NCBI GenBank assembly: GCA_937902315.1
Contig: CALGUG010000018.1
Span: forward strand, 1 to 64,000
Source: an uncultured Chloroflexales bacterium
Lineage (GTDB): Bacteria; Chloroflexota; Chloroflexia; Chloroflexales; Chloroflexaceae
Direction of reading: 5' to 3'
Length of the DNA stretch: 64,000 nt
The first letter of the stretch is position 1. Each line of letters begins with the position of its first letter. A program made the position numbers and the translations under genes. Under the pieces are notes generated by a model that saw only the letters and a program-made list of their open reading frames with translations, searched no databases and was not told the DNA's origin. Below are positions 1 through 10,200 of the stretch, in pieces.

Positions 1-58
1 AGACAAGTTCCACTCTGCCGAAGGCCAAATAGAATGAAGCAACCGAATTTGGTATTAG
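1..58 (+). repeat. TIR element, right half, cut by window edge
   Basis: The stretch GTTCCACTCTGCCGAAGGCC followed by CGAATTTGGTATTA matches the right half of the elements at 33922-34043 and 25779-25885. Only the right part is inside the window. It ends about 55 bp before the start codon of the next gene. Confidence 0.7.
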
Positions 59-114
59 CTATGCTTGTATGCTCTATCGTTCCTCTGTAGAGAGCGGTTC
101 CAGCGGAGATTATC

Positions 115-2349
115 ATGCGTTTTCCTTTCGTCGCAGGTTTGAAACCGATTGTATTGTTGCTCAGCCTCATGTGTTTGCTCTGCATGGCGGAGCCAGCTAG
201 GCTCTTGGCTTGGAGCACGCCCAGCATACTGCCGGGCATTCCTGACAATATCCGTTCGCCTCGCTTAGCGGGAGAAAACGATCGCTTTCACCTTGTCTTT
301 CAAAAAGATGATGCACAGGTTCTCTACTATAGCCGTGGCACCACCCTCAGCAACGGCTCCATCTCTTGGGAAGCTCCGAGCGTGATCGCCACTGGAGCGC
401 GCTATGCTTGGGGCGTCGCCGCTACCAACGGCACGGTACACGTGGCTTACGCCGCCACCAGCAACGAAATGCTCTATATCAGCAATGCGCAGAATGGCAG
501 CGCGGGCGCTTGGAGCGCACCCCAGAAAATCGCCAGCCTCTCGGGGCGCGCCAACGAACTCGACATCGTGCTCGATAGCGACAACGTGCCCTATGTGGTG
601 TGGGGTGAGGGCGTTGCCTCCAGCAAACTGGTCTTAGCCTATCGCAACCCGACCACAGGCTTATGGAGCAAGCGCGAAGAGAAGCTCAACTTCTACCTTA
701 TGCGCTACCCGCGTATGGTTGTGAGCGGCAGTGGCGACGCTGCGACCGTGCATATTATGACCGAATACCAGCCTGTTTCGACCAATCCAAGCTTTTATGT
801 AAGCTACACCAGCGGCACGCGGGCTGGAGCGCTGAAGACGGTGGGCTTCTCGCAGTCGTTCCGCAACGCCGTCACGGGCAACCGCCCGAGCATCGCGCTC
901 GATAGGCAGACGGGCGTGATCTACAGCGGCTTTGTAACTGGCTCGGTCTCGAGCGGCTACGGCCTACAATTCAGCTATAGCACCAACAACGGTCAATCGT
1001 GGGTCAGCGTTGGACGCCACGCGCTCGGCAGCAACATGTGGGCCGACTTCACGCCCATGGTGGCCGAACGCGACACAGTCTATCTGATGCTGCCAGCCAA
1101 ACATTGGACCAGCGACGGCTTTGCCAGCATCGGCTATTACGATGTGCGCTACTCGCGGGCCAGCAACAGCTTCAGCGCGCCGATTGCCATTCGCAACAAT
1201 GCCGGAACCAACGCAGGCAACGCCAGTCCAGACTACCGTTTCAACAGTTTGGCCAAAGTGAGCACCTGGGTGACGGGCAACACGCAAGGAATCGCTTGGA
1301 ACAGCGAGGCTGGCGGGCTGATCGAAGAGATCAAAGCCACGCTCAAGGTCAACAATGGAGCCTCGCTGACCACTAATCCAACCGTTACCATCACGCTCAG
1401 CAATGTGAGCGGCTTCCCCAACCAGATGCGGGTCGCGCTCGATGGCGAGATCAACGAGGCCATTCCGCTCGAACCCTTCAAGAGCAGCTTTACTCGCACC
1501 TTTAGCAATGTGGCGAGCTGTCCGCACACGGTAGCCGTGCAGCTCTACAATCTTTCGGGCGGGCGAAGCGAGGTCTTGCGCGCTTCGATCAACGTTGATA
1601 CAACGGTGCAAGCCAGCACACTGCTGCGCAACCCCAATCTCTGGTACAATCGCAACAACAGCGGCGCGCCTGCCGACAAGAAAGCCGACAACGGGCATCC
1701 CAACTACACCCGCGAAAAGACCTTTTACATCGAGATCGACGGTGCTCAAGAGTGTAGCAAGCTCGACCGCGTGCAGATCGGCTCAAGCAACTACGCTCTT
1801 GGAGGCGGCAGCTTCTTCGCTGGCAATCTACCGCTGATCAGCGATCAAGTCGGCCCCAACCAGATCACTTTAAAGGTGATCGATGGCTCTGGCAATAACA
1901 AAGAGTTCAAGCACAGCATCATCTACGACCCCCAAGCGCCCGTTGTAACAACGCTCGGCATGCTTAACATCAAAGTTCCCGACCCAAGCGTCAATGTATT
2001 GGTCGATCTGGAACTAAAGGACAATGTGGTAAGCGACAACCTCTACCCAGGGCGCGGTTTCTGGGGCCTATGGATCGCCAACAGTCGCACGCCGCTAAGC
2101 GACCCGGCCAACGATCCTAACGTGAAATGGCATGCCGTTGAAGCGCCCGGCGACAGCAGCGACGTCACCATTCGCAATTGGAGCCTGCTGAGCGGTATCG
2201 CGCCCAGCCAGCAAGAGCCCGGCCTCTACTACGTCTATGTGCGCTTCTTAGATGGCGCGGGCAACCCAAGCACGGCGGTACTCAGCAAGAGCATCACACT
2301 TAGCTCGATCCGCAAGCCCCAAATTCAGCTGCCGATCGTAAGGAAATAA
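115..2349 (+). CDS. Secreted sialidase-like beta-propeller protein with Ig-like C-terminal region
   Basis: This 744-residue protein starts at an ATG with GGAG about 8 nt upstream. Residues 1-33 form a signal peptide (a basic start, then a Leu-rich core). Residues about 40-400 contain repeated beta-strand blades of the type seen in BNR/sialidase folds, with one clear Asp-box (STNNGQSW, about 289-296). Residues about 430-730 look like two or three Ig-like or bacterial-surface beta domains. The protein ends in IQLPIVRK, a terminal LPIV motif that I associate with Chloroflexota secreted proteins. No catalytic Arg triad or Asp/Glu/Tyr set could be assigned, so enzymatic sialidase activity is not supported. 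It is likely an exported carbohydrate- or surface-binding protein. It stands alone and is followed by a strong terminator. Confidence 0.7.
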   Translation: MRFPFVAGLKPIVLLLSLMCLLCMAEPARLLAWSTPSILPGIPDNIRSPRLAGENDRFHLVFQKDDAQVLYYSRGTTLSNGSISWEAPSVIATGARYAWGVAATNGTVHVAYAATSNEMLYISNAQNGSAGAWSAPQKIASLSGRANELDIVLDSDNVPYVVWGEGVASSKLVLAYRNPTTGLWSKREEKLNFYLMRYPRMVVSGSGDAATVHIMTEYQPVSTNPSFYVSYTSGTRAGALKTVGFSQSFRNAVTGNRPSIALDRQTGVIYSGFVTGSVSSGYGLQFSYSTNNGQSWVSVGRHALGSNMWADFTPMVAERDTVYLMLPAKHWTSDGFASIGYYDVRYSRASNSFSAPIAIRNNAGTNAGNASPDYRFNSLAKVSTWVTGNTQGIAWNSEAGGLIEEIKATLKVNNGASLTTNPTVTITLSNVSGFPNQMRVALDGEINEAIPLEPFKSSFTRTFSNVASCPHTVAVQLYNLSGGRSEVLRASINVDTTVQASTLLRNPNLWYNRNNSGAPADKKADNGHPNYTREKTFYIEIDGAQECSKLDRVQIGSSNYALGGGSFFAGNLPLISDQVGPNQITLKVIDGSGNNKEFKHSIIYDPQAPVVTTLGMLNIKVPDPSVNVLVDLELKDNVVSDNLYPGRGFWGLWIANSRTPLSDPANDPNVKWHAVEAPGDSSDVTIRNWSLLSGIAPSQQEPGLYYVYVRFLDGAGNPSTAVLSKSITLSSIRKPQIQLPIVRK

Positions 2350-2367
2350 GTAGCAGCTCTATCGCTC

Positions 2368-2404
2368 AGAGGGATGCCTTGCTAGCAAGCGCATCCCTCT
2401 TTTG
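2368..2404 (+). terminator. Intrinsic terminator of the secreted propeller gene
   Basis: A perfect 10-bp stem AGAGGGATGC / GCATCCCTCT (2368-2377 and 2391-2400) is followed by TTT. It lies 19 bp after the stop codon. Confidence 0.85.
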
Positions 2405-2420
2405 ATTGTTAGCCCATCCA

Positions 2421-2577
2421 GTTGATCAGTTCAACGCTCTGGCGGTAAGGTCTCTACCTGCCATTCGATCCCAACTGCGTCCGCCTACGGCTATCAACAT
2501 CCCGCCCGCCAAACCAAGTCGTATCGTCTGTGCGGAGAATCCTCCCAAAATGCAACAATACAAACAAATTTAGTATC
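2421..2577 (+). repeat. TIR element with long (A-type) interior
   Basis: It contains the A-type core: GGCGG, then GGTCTCTACCT, CCATTC, GCGTCCGCCTACGGCTATCA and CATCCCGCCC. It ends in a right terminus ACAAATTTAGTATC. The same order recurs at 38644-38810. The right end points at the MFS start codon 50 bp away. Confidence 0.7.
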
Positions 2578-2628
2578 AAACACAAGCCGTCCAATGAGGC
2601 TCCGTTTGAGAGTCGTGGAAGAAAGAGC

Positions 2629-3894
2629 ATGAAAGCAACTATTCTTGCGCCGTTACGCCACCGCGCTTTTCGCCTACTATTCGGAGGCCAGCTTATCTCG
2701 GATCTAGGCGATTGGCTCGACTTCCTGGCCTTAATCGCGCTTATCGTCTATCGCTGGGAGCTAGGAGCGAGCGCTCTAGCTGCGCTTTCGATCGCCGTTG
2801 CTTTGCCGTTTACGATTATCGCTCCCTTGTCGGGCGTCTGGGCCGACCGTCTGCCGCGCAAAGCGGTGATGATCGGCGCTGATCTGGGCCGAGCGCTGGT
2901 TGTATTGGGTCTGGTGATTGCACCTAATCTTGCAAGCATCTTAGTGCTGGTCTTTATGCGGGGTGTCTTTAGCACCTTCTTTGGGCCAGCCCGCCAAGCT
3001 ACAATCGCCGCGCTTGTGCCTCCAGACGATCTGCTGGCCGCTAACTCGCTCAGCCAACTCTCCTTTCAACTCTCCAAGATCCTCGGGCCTATGTTGGGCG
3101 GACTATTAGTGAGCGCGATCGGCCTACGTTCTGCCTTTCTGGTCAACGCCCTAAGCTTTCTGGTCTCAGCAGTCTTGATCGCTCAGCTGCCTAAGCTTGC
3201 AGCGCCTGCCCGAACAAAAACGGGAAGCGAGCAGCTCACAGGCGCTTTCTGGCGAGAATTTCGTGAAGGGCTGGTCTATCGGCTCAAGCGGCGCTCGCTC
3301 TTTATGGCGGTCGCCAGCAATTCGCTAGCCATGTTTATTATCTTTGCGTTCGATAGCATGGGAGCATTGGCCCTGAGGGAATTAGAGATGGATGAGGCTC
3401 TGTTTGGCTTCACTATCGGCAGCATCGGACTAGGCACTGCCGTTGGTGCAATCACGATTGGGCAGTGGGGCAAGCGCATCCACCCCTTTATAAGCATGGC
3501 AATCGGACAGATCGGCGGAGGCTTGGTCGTTGTCTTACTCGGCGTCGCGGTCGTGCTGCATGTCCAAGGTTCACCAGCTTGGATGCTCGTCTATCTTTTG
3601 ATCGGCCTCTCGGCTGCCGCCGTCTTTGTACCCTATGGCTACATTGTGCAAGTCGAAACGCCCCCACAGCTATTAGGTCGTGTCTTCGCCACCGGGGGTG
3701 GTATTCAGAATGGCTTCCTTTTACTAGCGCCGCCATTGTGTGCAGTCTTGGCCGAGCTTTGGGGCGTTGGCTTGGTTTTTATCACAGCGGGCAGTGTGCT
3801 TGCGCTGCTTGGACTGGTAGTATTCTTCTTCCGACCAGCCATCGCAAGCCAAGCCACAACTGAGCATGGAGCTAAGCAGAACAGTGCCAACTAG
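2629..3894 (+). CDS. MFS exporter (EntS/MFS_3-like, 12 TM)
   Basis: This 421-residue hydrophobic protein has roughly 12 membrane segments and the MFS signature loop between TM2 and TM3 (GVWADRLPRKAVM). A longer reading frame starts upstream, but it would run through a dispersed repeat. The ATG at 2629, behind GGAAGAAAGAG, gives a normal MFS N-terminus (LAPLRHRAFRLLFGGQLIS), typical of EntS/MFS_3 family exporters. The family exports drugs, siderophores or other small molecules across the cytoplasmic membrane. The substrate cannot be read from the sequence. It has no partner gene, since the downstream hsd operon is convergent. Confidence 0.85.
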   Translation: MKATILAPLRHRAFRLLFGGQLISDLGDWLDFLALIALIVYRWELGASALAALSIAVALPFTIIAPLSGVWADRLPRKAVMIGADLGRALVVLGLVIAPNLASILVLVFMRGVFSTFFGPARQATIAALVPPDDLLAANSLSQLSFQLSKILGPMLGGLLVSAIGLRSAFLVNALSFLVSAVLIAQLPKLAAPARTKTGSEQLTGAFWREFREGLVYRLKRRSLFMAVASNSLAMFIIFAFDSMGALALRELEMDEALFGFTIGSIGLGTAVGAITIGQWGKRIHPFISMAIGQIGGGLVVVLLGVAVVLHVQGSPAWMLVYLLIGLSAAAVFVPYGYIVQVETPPQLLGRVFATGGGIQNGFLLLAPPLCAVLAELWGVGLVFITAGSVLALLGLVVFFFRPAIASQATTEHGAKQNSAN

Positions 3895-4033
3895 AAGTCT
3901 TTCTCTTACCAAAGAGGAAGAGCCGAGTACAACCTAAATGGCGCTTGCCCCAAATAGGTTATAGGGATCTATTATCTATCGGCTCGGGTTGTGGCGATGC
4001 TATAGAGCATTGGCTGCGACAGGCTCAGCCAAT

Positions 4034-4424
4034 CTGTGGTAGATAATTCATTCAACCTCTTTATCTCTCTGTGTCTCAGTGCCTCGTGTGGTAAAACGTG
4101 TGAGGCTTTTTTATTCACCACCGAGACACTGAGGCACTGAGTTTTTTAGTAATTAACTCACCACTGAGGCACTGAGGCTTTTTTATTCACCACTGAGACA
4201 CTGAGGCACTGAGTCTTTTGAGAGTTATTGCTTGTGTATGCAGTTTCGTTTAAGTGCTTGCGTACAAGGTATAAGGTACCGAGTCTAACTCTCTTTTGCT
4301 CTGTGTCTCTGCGCCTCTGTGGTAGATAATTCATTCAACCTCTTTATCTCTCTGTGTCTCAGTGCCTCGTGTGGTAAAACGTGTTCCTCTGTGCCTCGTG
4401 TGGTAAAACGTGTTCCTCTGTGGT
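4034..4424. repeat. Repeat array of CACCACTGAGACACTGAGGC type, left flank of hsd operon
   Basis: This fills most of the 534-bp gap between the MFS gene and hsdS. It holds several copies of a TGTGTCTCAGTGCCTCGTG unit and its inverted form CACTGAGACACTGAGGCACT, separated by T-rich bits. The 77-bp segment 4315-4391 is repeated at 10991-11067 with one mismatch, and a shorter copy sits at 4034-4101. Inverted copies can pair into long hairpins. No coding potential was seen. Confidence 0.9.
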
Positions 4425-4428
4425 AAAG

Positions 4429-5652
4429 CTAGAGTTGGCCTTGGAAAGCTTTGGCGAGGGTGGCTTGTTCTAGCCGCTCGGCTAGTGCTAGAGCCTTTTT
4501 GGCCTCGTTTTCCATAGTTTCGATCTGAGCAAAGGCCGCTTCTACCCTTTTTACTATCTCTTTTTGCTCTTCAAGCGATGGGAGTGGGACTGAGATATTT
4601 TTTATTATTCTCAGGTTAAGATTGGGCTGAACGCCACCAGCAGCCTGTTGTCTTAACATTAAATAGTTACTACGTAAGAACCACAATACGAAATCTTGTA
4701 GTATCCGTGATTGAGGTTTAATTCGGATAGCAGCTAGGGCTTGATTTGTTGCTGCTTCGATGCCAAGAATAGTAACTTGACCTCGCGTCTTCCCTTCACC
4801 ATACATTGCTAATAAAATTGTCCCTTTGGGAAATACCTTGCAATTAGTTTCTTCCAAAGCTACTTGGGTTATTAGCTCTTCTGCTCTAGTTACTACTAGA
4901 TCATTCACAACAGCGCTTGTTACCCAAGGAATTGTTCCGTTTTCATAATACTTAGGATTACCCCGCTTAGGAGTTGCTCCCGTTCCAACCTCTGCAAGAG
5001 CTTCTAATGTTGTTTCCTCCCAGGCATTTCCTGCATTAAAAGCAGTTTCTCTCTCCTCACGCCAGTCTTGGGTTAGTTCGCCGCTAAATGCTTTGGCTAG
5101 CACTGCTTGGCGCTGACGTTTAGCCAGTGCAAGGGCCTTGTTTAGCTCTGCGCGGGCAGCTTTGCTTTGCGCTAGCAGCGAGTCAAGGCGTGCAACGATT
5201 CGTCGCTGTTCCGCTATGGGTGGAAGGGGAAAACGAAATATACCAATCTGCTCAAAATCAACACGCGGACGATCTCCTTGATTGATATGAGATGCGAAAG
5301 ATACAAATGCTTCCTGCATTAAGACGAATTGAAGAAAGCGAGCGTCAATATTTTCATTGCCAGGCAATACAATGAACTCGGCAGAGGCTGCGCCGGAGAA
5401 AGTTGGCCTTATAACTTTGTTGAGATAAGGACGTAAACGTGCGTATAACACATCACCAGCCTCAAATAGATTAACAGCACTCTTTACATCACGAGTATTG
5501 CCATAGGTAATAAGTCGACCTGTATGTGCCTCAACGTGTTCAAGGCCAATAAAAGGCAAATCACTTAACAATTTTGGATCTGCTTTTCGCTTTCTTGGCC
5601 GAACAACAGCTTTGAGATCAACTTCCGGCCAACGGGAAGTTGTTTGACTCAT
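4429..5652 (-). CDS. hsdS: Type I restriction-modification specificity subunit HsdS
   Basis: This 407-residue protein has two target-recognition domains (about 1-140 and 210-350). Each is followed by a conserved helical spacer: FPLPPIAEQRRIVARL with its helix at 141-195, and VPLPSLEEQKEIVKRV with its helix at 355-407. The two spacers are internal repeats of each other, as in classical HsdS, where they hold the two TRDs apart and dock HsdM. The subunit determines a bipartite DNA target; the sequence recognised cannot be predicted here. Its ATG overlaps the hsdM stop by one base (TAATG), implying translational coupling. Its 3' end runs directly into the repeat array. Confidence 0.95.
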   Translation of the reverse strand: MSQTTSRWPEVDLKAVVRPRKRKADPKLLSDLPFIGLEHVEAHTGRLITYGNTRDVKSAVNLFEAGDVLYARLRPYLNKVIRPTFSGAASAEFIVLPGNENIDARFLQFVLMQEAFVSFASHINQGDRPRVDFEQIGIFRFPLPPIAEQRRIVARLDSLLAQSKAARAELNKALALAKRQRQAVLAKAFSGELTQDWREERETAFNAGNAWEETTLEALAEVGTGATPKRGNPKYYENGTIPWVTSAVVNDLVVTRAEELITQVALEETNCKVFPKGTILLAMYGEGKTRGQVTILGIEAATNQALAAIRIKPQSRILQDFVLWFLRSNYLMLRQQAAGGVQPNLNLRIIKNISVPLPSLEEQKEIVKRVEAAFAQIETMENEAKKALALAERLEQATLAKAFQGQL

Positions 5653-7202
5653 TAATTCACCTCATCAAAAATGCTAATCTGGCTAGCTTGTTGGGCTTGC
5701 AATGAGCTAGTTTGAGCTGGCTCGGCGCTATTTTCTTCGGGTACTACAATTAAGCTGGGGTTCTCTAGCTCTGCACTAAAGGTTTCTAGGGCTTCAAGGG
5801 CATTGCGCAGATGTTGTATCATTGCTTCGGCTAGCTCTTCGGGCTCGCTTAGGCTATCTTCGGGGTCGTCGCTCTCATCGCGCAACCAGAGAATATCGAG
5901 GTTATCGTTGCGGGCGGCGATCTGCTCGCGGCTAAAGTAGCGGAAGCGCCCGTTCTCGCCTTGATCGTGGCGGCTACTAGCGCCGTTGGGGTCGCTGCCG
6001 TAGGCTTGCATAAAGTCCGCGAAGTCGCTCAGGCTGAGCGGGCGCGTTTTGCCAAAGCTCTCCATATTGCTGCGCATGTCATAGACCCATACGCCCTTGG
6101 TATTGTTGCGGTCGCTGCTGCCGCGCTGCAAAAAGAGTACGTTGGTCTTCACACCTTGGGCGTAAAAGATGCCGGTCGGCAGGCGCAAGATGGTGTGCAG
6201 ATCACACAGGTTGAGCATCCAAGTGCGCAGCTTGCGTCCGACGTTGTCTTCAAAGAGCACATTGTCGGGCACGACGATGGCAGCTCGGCCGCCGGGCTTG
6301 AGGGCACGCACAATATGCTCAACAAAGGCCAACTGCTTGTTCGAAGTAGCACTCGTAATCGAAAAGTCGCTGCGCACGGGCCGTCCGCCACCCTTTTTGG
6401 TGCCAAAGGGCGGATTAGAGAGCACAAGATCGACCTTGGGCAGGTTTTCGCCATCGGGGCTGAGCGTATCGCCCAAGCCCACGCCGCCATTGATGCCGTG
6501 CAACATCAGATTCATCAAGCAGAGGCGGTGAGTATCGTGTACCAACTCCAAGCCGATATAAGCCTTGTTGCGTTGAAACTCCGCCGTCGCAGGATCGAGG
6601 TCGTAGAGTTGGTTGGTGCGCTGCTTGATATAGTGGTCGGCGGCGACGATAAAACCTCCGGTTCCGGCGGCGGGGTCTTGAATCAGTTCGCCCGGCTGGG
6701 GCTGCATCAGTGCAACGATACAATCGATCAAGGGACGGGGCGTAAAGTATTGGCCCGCGCCCGATTTCTTCTCGGCGGCGTTCTTTTCGAGCAAGCCTTC
6801 GTAGAGATTGCCCAAGCCTTCCTCGCGGGCCGAGAACCAATCGAGGTCGTTGATGGCGCTGGTGAGCTGTTTCAGGTTGACAGCCTTGCGCAGTTTGGTC
6901 TGCGCGTCGCTGAAGATCGCCAGCACCAGTGGATTGCTGATCTTTTGTGGGTTGCCCAGATCGAGCAGCAGTTGGCGATAGAAGATCAGTTGATCTTCGC
7001 CGATGCGTTGGTTAAGCTCGGCCCAGCGATACGCTTCGGGCAACTCGCTCTCCTGCCCGGTCTCTTCTAACATCTTAAGGAAGAGCAGGTAGGTTAGCTC
7101 GGTTACATAGTCGGTATAGGTAATACCATCGTCGCGCAGCAGATTACACAGGTTCCACAGCCGCGCCACAATGTCGCGGGTTGTTGCAAAGTTGGTTGTC
7201 AC
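5652..7202 (-). CDS. hsdM: Type I restriction-modification DNA methyltransferase subunit HsdM
   Basis: This 516-residue N6-adenine methyltransferase has an HsdM N-terminal helical domain (about 8-140), the SAM-binding motif I DPAAGTGG (about 176-183) and the catalytic motif IV NPPF (about 263-266). The length and order are those of EcoKI/EcoEI-type HsdM. It starts with GTG, which overlaps the hsdR stop by four bases (GTGA). With HsdS it forms the modification enzyme, and HsdR joins for restriction. It looks intact. Confidence 0.95.
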   Translation of the reverse strand: MTTNFATTRDIVARLWNLCNLLRDDGITYTDYVTELTYLLFLKMLEETGQESELPEAYRWAELNQRIGEDQLIFYRQLLLDLGNPQKISNPLVLAIFSDAQTKLRKAVNLKQLTSAINDLDWFSAREEGLGNLYEGLLEKNAAEKKSGAGQYFTPRPLIDCIVALMQPQPGELIQDPAAGTGGFIVAADHYIKQRTNQLYDLDPATAEFQRNKAYIGLELVHDTHRLCLMNLMLHGINGGVGLGDTLSPDGENLPKVDLVLSNPPFGTKKGGGRPVRSDFSITSATSNKQLAFVEHIVRALKPGGRAAIVVPDNVLFEDNVGRKLRTWMLNLCDLHTILRLPTGIFYAQGVKTNVLFLQRGSSDRNNTKGVWVYDMRSNMESFGKTRPLSLSDFADFMQAYGSDPNGASSRHDQGENGRFRYFSREQIAARNDNLDILWLRDESDDPEDSLSEPEELAEAMIQHLRNALEALETFSAELENPSLIVVPEENSAEPAQTSSLQAQQASQISIFDEVN

Positions 7203-10200
7203 GCTACTTCCTTATTCCAGATCAATTCAGCGATCTCTGACAAGAGTTCTTGGACGTCGCGGCCCAAAACCTTTTCGATTCGTTTGCGTCCGCCGTCTCC
7301 CTTGAAGGGTTCCTCATCGAGAATCTCGACATCGGGCACGACGTGCGAGACGATCTGTCGTTCGATCCGTTCCAGCCAAGAGCGCTGCACAGGTGTCCAT
7401 GGGTGCGAGGCCATGATCTTCTGCACCGCACGATGGACGCGCTCTGCATAGGGGATCAGCGGATCGCCCAGGGCAGCTTGACGCACGTAGCCGATGATCG
7501 AGGCGGCGATCTCGGCGTTGCTGGTGGCCGCCCAAGCCTTTTGTAAGGTCCGCTCGCTGAAGCGGTTCGCCTCCAAGATCTGTTGCAGCTCGCGCAAGGT
7601 CTTGCGGTCGAGCGCGCGCGGGCGGGTGACGACCAGCTCTAGGGCAGCGATCTTGTTCAGATTGCTGCGTACAAACTCGTTGAACTTTTCAAGGTAGTCC
7701 TCGGGCCGACGCTCGCCATGATAATCGACAATCGTCTCTTTGATTGCATCGGGGTGATGCGAGATGATCTTCTCGCGGCCCGACATGCTGTAGCTCAGGC
7801 CGGTGAAGAAGGAGATGATCTGCGGTTTAGCATGCAGTTTGGCGAGACTCTGCTCGATGGGCTGGTGCAGGAGCTCATCGATGGTGGTCTTGGGACTTTC
7901 ACCAACCTGCTGGCTATAATCAGCGATCTGCTGCTCGCTCATGCGGCCCACCATGCGGCGCAATCTGGCTACCAACTGATCGCGCGCAGTTTTGAGCTGC
8001 TCGGGTTCAGTTACAACGCTTAGTTCCATAAAGAGTTCGCTCAATGGAATATTGGGGTTTTGCGCGACCGGCCTCATGTCGGTAACAGATTCCATATGGC
8101 GATAGAGATCGACAGCGTCGTATACGAAGTAGCTCTGTTTGCCGATCTGGTCGCAACGTCGGGTCGCCCGCCCGATCATCTGTTCGTAGAGGATGCGGCT
8201 GTTGACCCGCCGCATAAAGACCAGATGACAGATCTTGGGCACATCGACTCCCGTGGTGAGCAGATCGACCGTCACGGCGATCTTGGGGAACTCGTCGTTG
8301 CGGTAGCTGCGGATCAAGCTTTGCACTTGGTCGACCGCACCGGTGATCTTCGCGATCGCGCCATAGGGGATCGGGCCTTGAGCCTCGTCGAAGGCTTTGT
8401 ACAACACATCGACTAAGAGATCAGCGTGTTCGTTGTTGACAGCAAAGACCAAGGTCTTGCCCGGCTGGTTGATATCGATGTATTTGGCCAGCTCTCGGGC
8501 GATCACCTCGTTAAAAGAGCGAGTGATGACTTTGCGGTTAAACTCTTCGACCTCGAACGAGAGCTCATCGGGCAACTTCGTCTTTGCAAGGCTGCCGGTG
8601 GCAGGGTCGATCAGCTCAACCTCTTCATCTTTCTGGAAGTGAATGCCCGCCGCAGCCAGCTCGGTGCGGAATAGGATGGTCGGCTCTTGATCTACGAGGT
8701 AACCATCGAGCACGGCCTCGCGGTAGGAGTAGGTAAAGACCGGCGGGCCAAAGATCTGCTCGGTGTGCAGGGCGGGTGTGGCCGTCAGGCCGATCTTCAC
8801 GGCGTCGAAGTAGTCGAGCACACGGCGATACTTCGAGATATAGTCGTTTTGATCGCGGAAGCTTAGCTCGCTATCGGAGAGTTCGCGGTCGAGCAGATAG
8901 CCGCGGTGGCATTCATCGATCACTAAGAGGTCGTATTGATCGATCGGCGGGCGTTCTTCGCTCGCTTCGTTGAGCACACGACGCACCAGGCTTTGAATGG
9001 TGCAGATATGGATCTTAGTATCGTTGCTTGGGGCTGTGTCTTTTAAGCCCTTGATCTCGAAGATCTCGGCAAAACGTTTGGCAGTGACGACTTGGGTGGT
9101 GCTAAACTCGCCATAGGCTTGTTCACCGAGTGCGCTGCGATCTACCACAAAGCAGACCGACTGAAAACGCTTGCTTTCGAGTAATCGATAGAGCATCGCG
9201 ATGGCAAGTTTGGTTTTTCCCGATCCAGTCGCCATAGCAAGCAGGATATTACGCTGTTGATTGGCCAAAGCCGCTTCGACCGCTTCGATGGCGCGCTGTT
9301 GATAGGGGCGTAGCGGGAATGCGAAGGCGATCGGCTGGTTTGCAAGGCGCTCTTGAGCCGCCTGCAGATCTTGTTGCAAACGATCATGCAGCGCTTTGGG
9401 GCGGTGCCAAGCGGCGAGCGCACGGCCAGGCTCGTTGGGCTGGCGTAGATCCTTAAACCAGATGCCGCTAGCTAGCTCGTATTGTTGGAGATAAGGGCGG
9501 CCATTGGTGGCATAGGCGAAGGGCACACGGTATTGGCGGCCTTGGGCATCGTACCAGGGGCCGCCCGGCGCGAGATTCTCCGGCTCGAGCTCGATATCGC
9601 GGGCGTAACGCTCGGCTTGGGCCAAGGCCGAGGGCGCATGCTGGTTCTGGCGCTTGGCTTCGACCACGCCGACGCAGGTCAGGCCGATAAAGAGGGCGTA
9701 GTCAACCTTGCCGCTTGCGGTGGGCCACTCGGCGATGGCGAGCTGGCGATCTACTTCGGGGCGCGTGCCTTGGCTATAGCGCAGCTGCATGCTATCGGCC
9801 TCCCACCCGGCCTCGCGCAGCTGCTGATCGATCAGATTGCGAGTGGTAGCCTCATCCATTTGCAGCTGCTCGGCGGCGGCTCGAGCGCGTTTGATCAGTT
9901 TTGCGAGCTGTTCGCTGTTCTGTTGGCTCTGCATCTTGGCTTGAAGGGCCTGCAATTCGGCTTCGAGCTGGTTCTTCTCGTGCTCGATCTCCAGCGCGAG
10001 CTGTTCCCACTCTTGTCGCTCGCTCTGTTCTTTGCGCATGCGCTCGGTAGCGCTGAGGGCGGCTTCGGCGGCTGCTTTGGCTTGGGCGCGGGCGCGCTCC
10101 TCCTGCGTGCGCGAGGCGTCTAGGGCTTGGCGCAGACGCTCTAGCTCGCTACGCAGCGCTTCAGAAGCTTGTTTAGGATCTTTGGGGGGCGTAAATGGCC

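Noticed and set aside
964..1749. 261-codon minus-strand frame opposite the secreted propeller gene
   Set aside because: The opposite frame has a signal peptide, Asp-box and Ig-like repeats. The antisense product has no recognisable feature.
4034..4424. Possible CRISPR array (short repeats with spacers)
   Set aside because: Units are inverted as well as direct, spacers are themselves repeated and T-rich, unit length is irregular, and no cas gene is present.
5961..7070. 369-codon open frame on the plus strand, antisense to hsdM
   Set aside because: It is a shadow of the strongly supported hsdM frame, with a low-complexity Ala/Val/Gly-rich product and no family resemblance.
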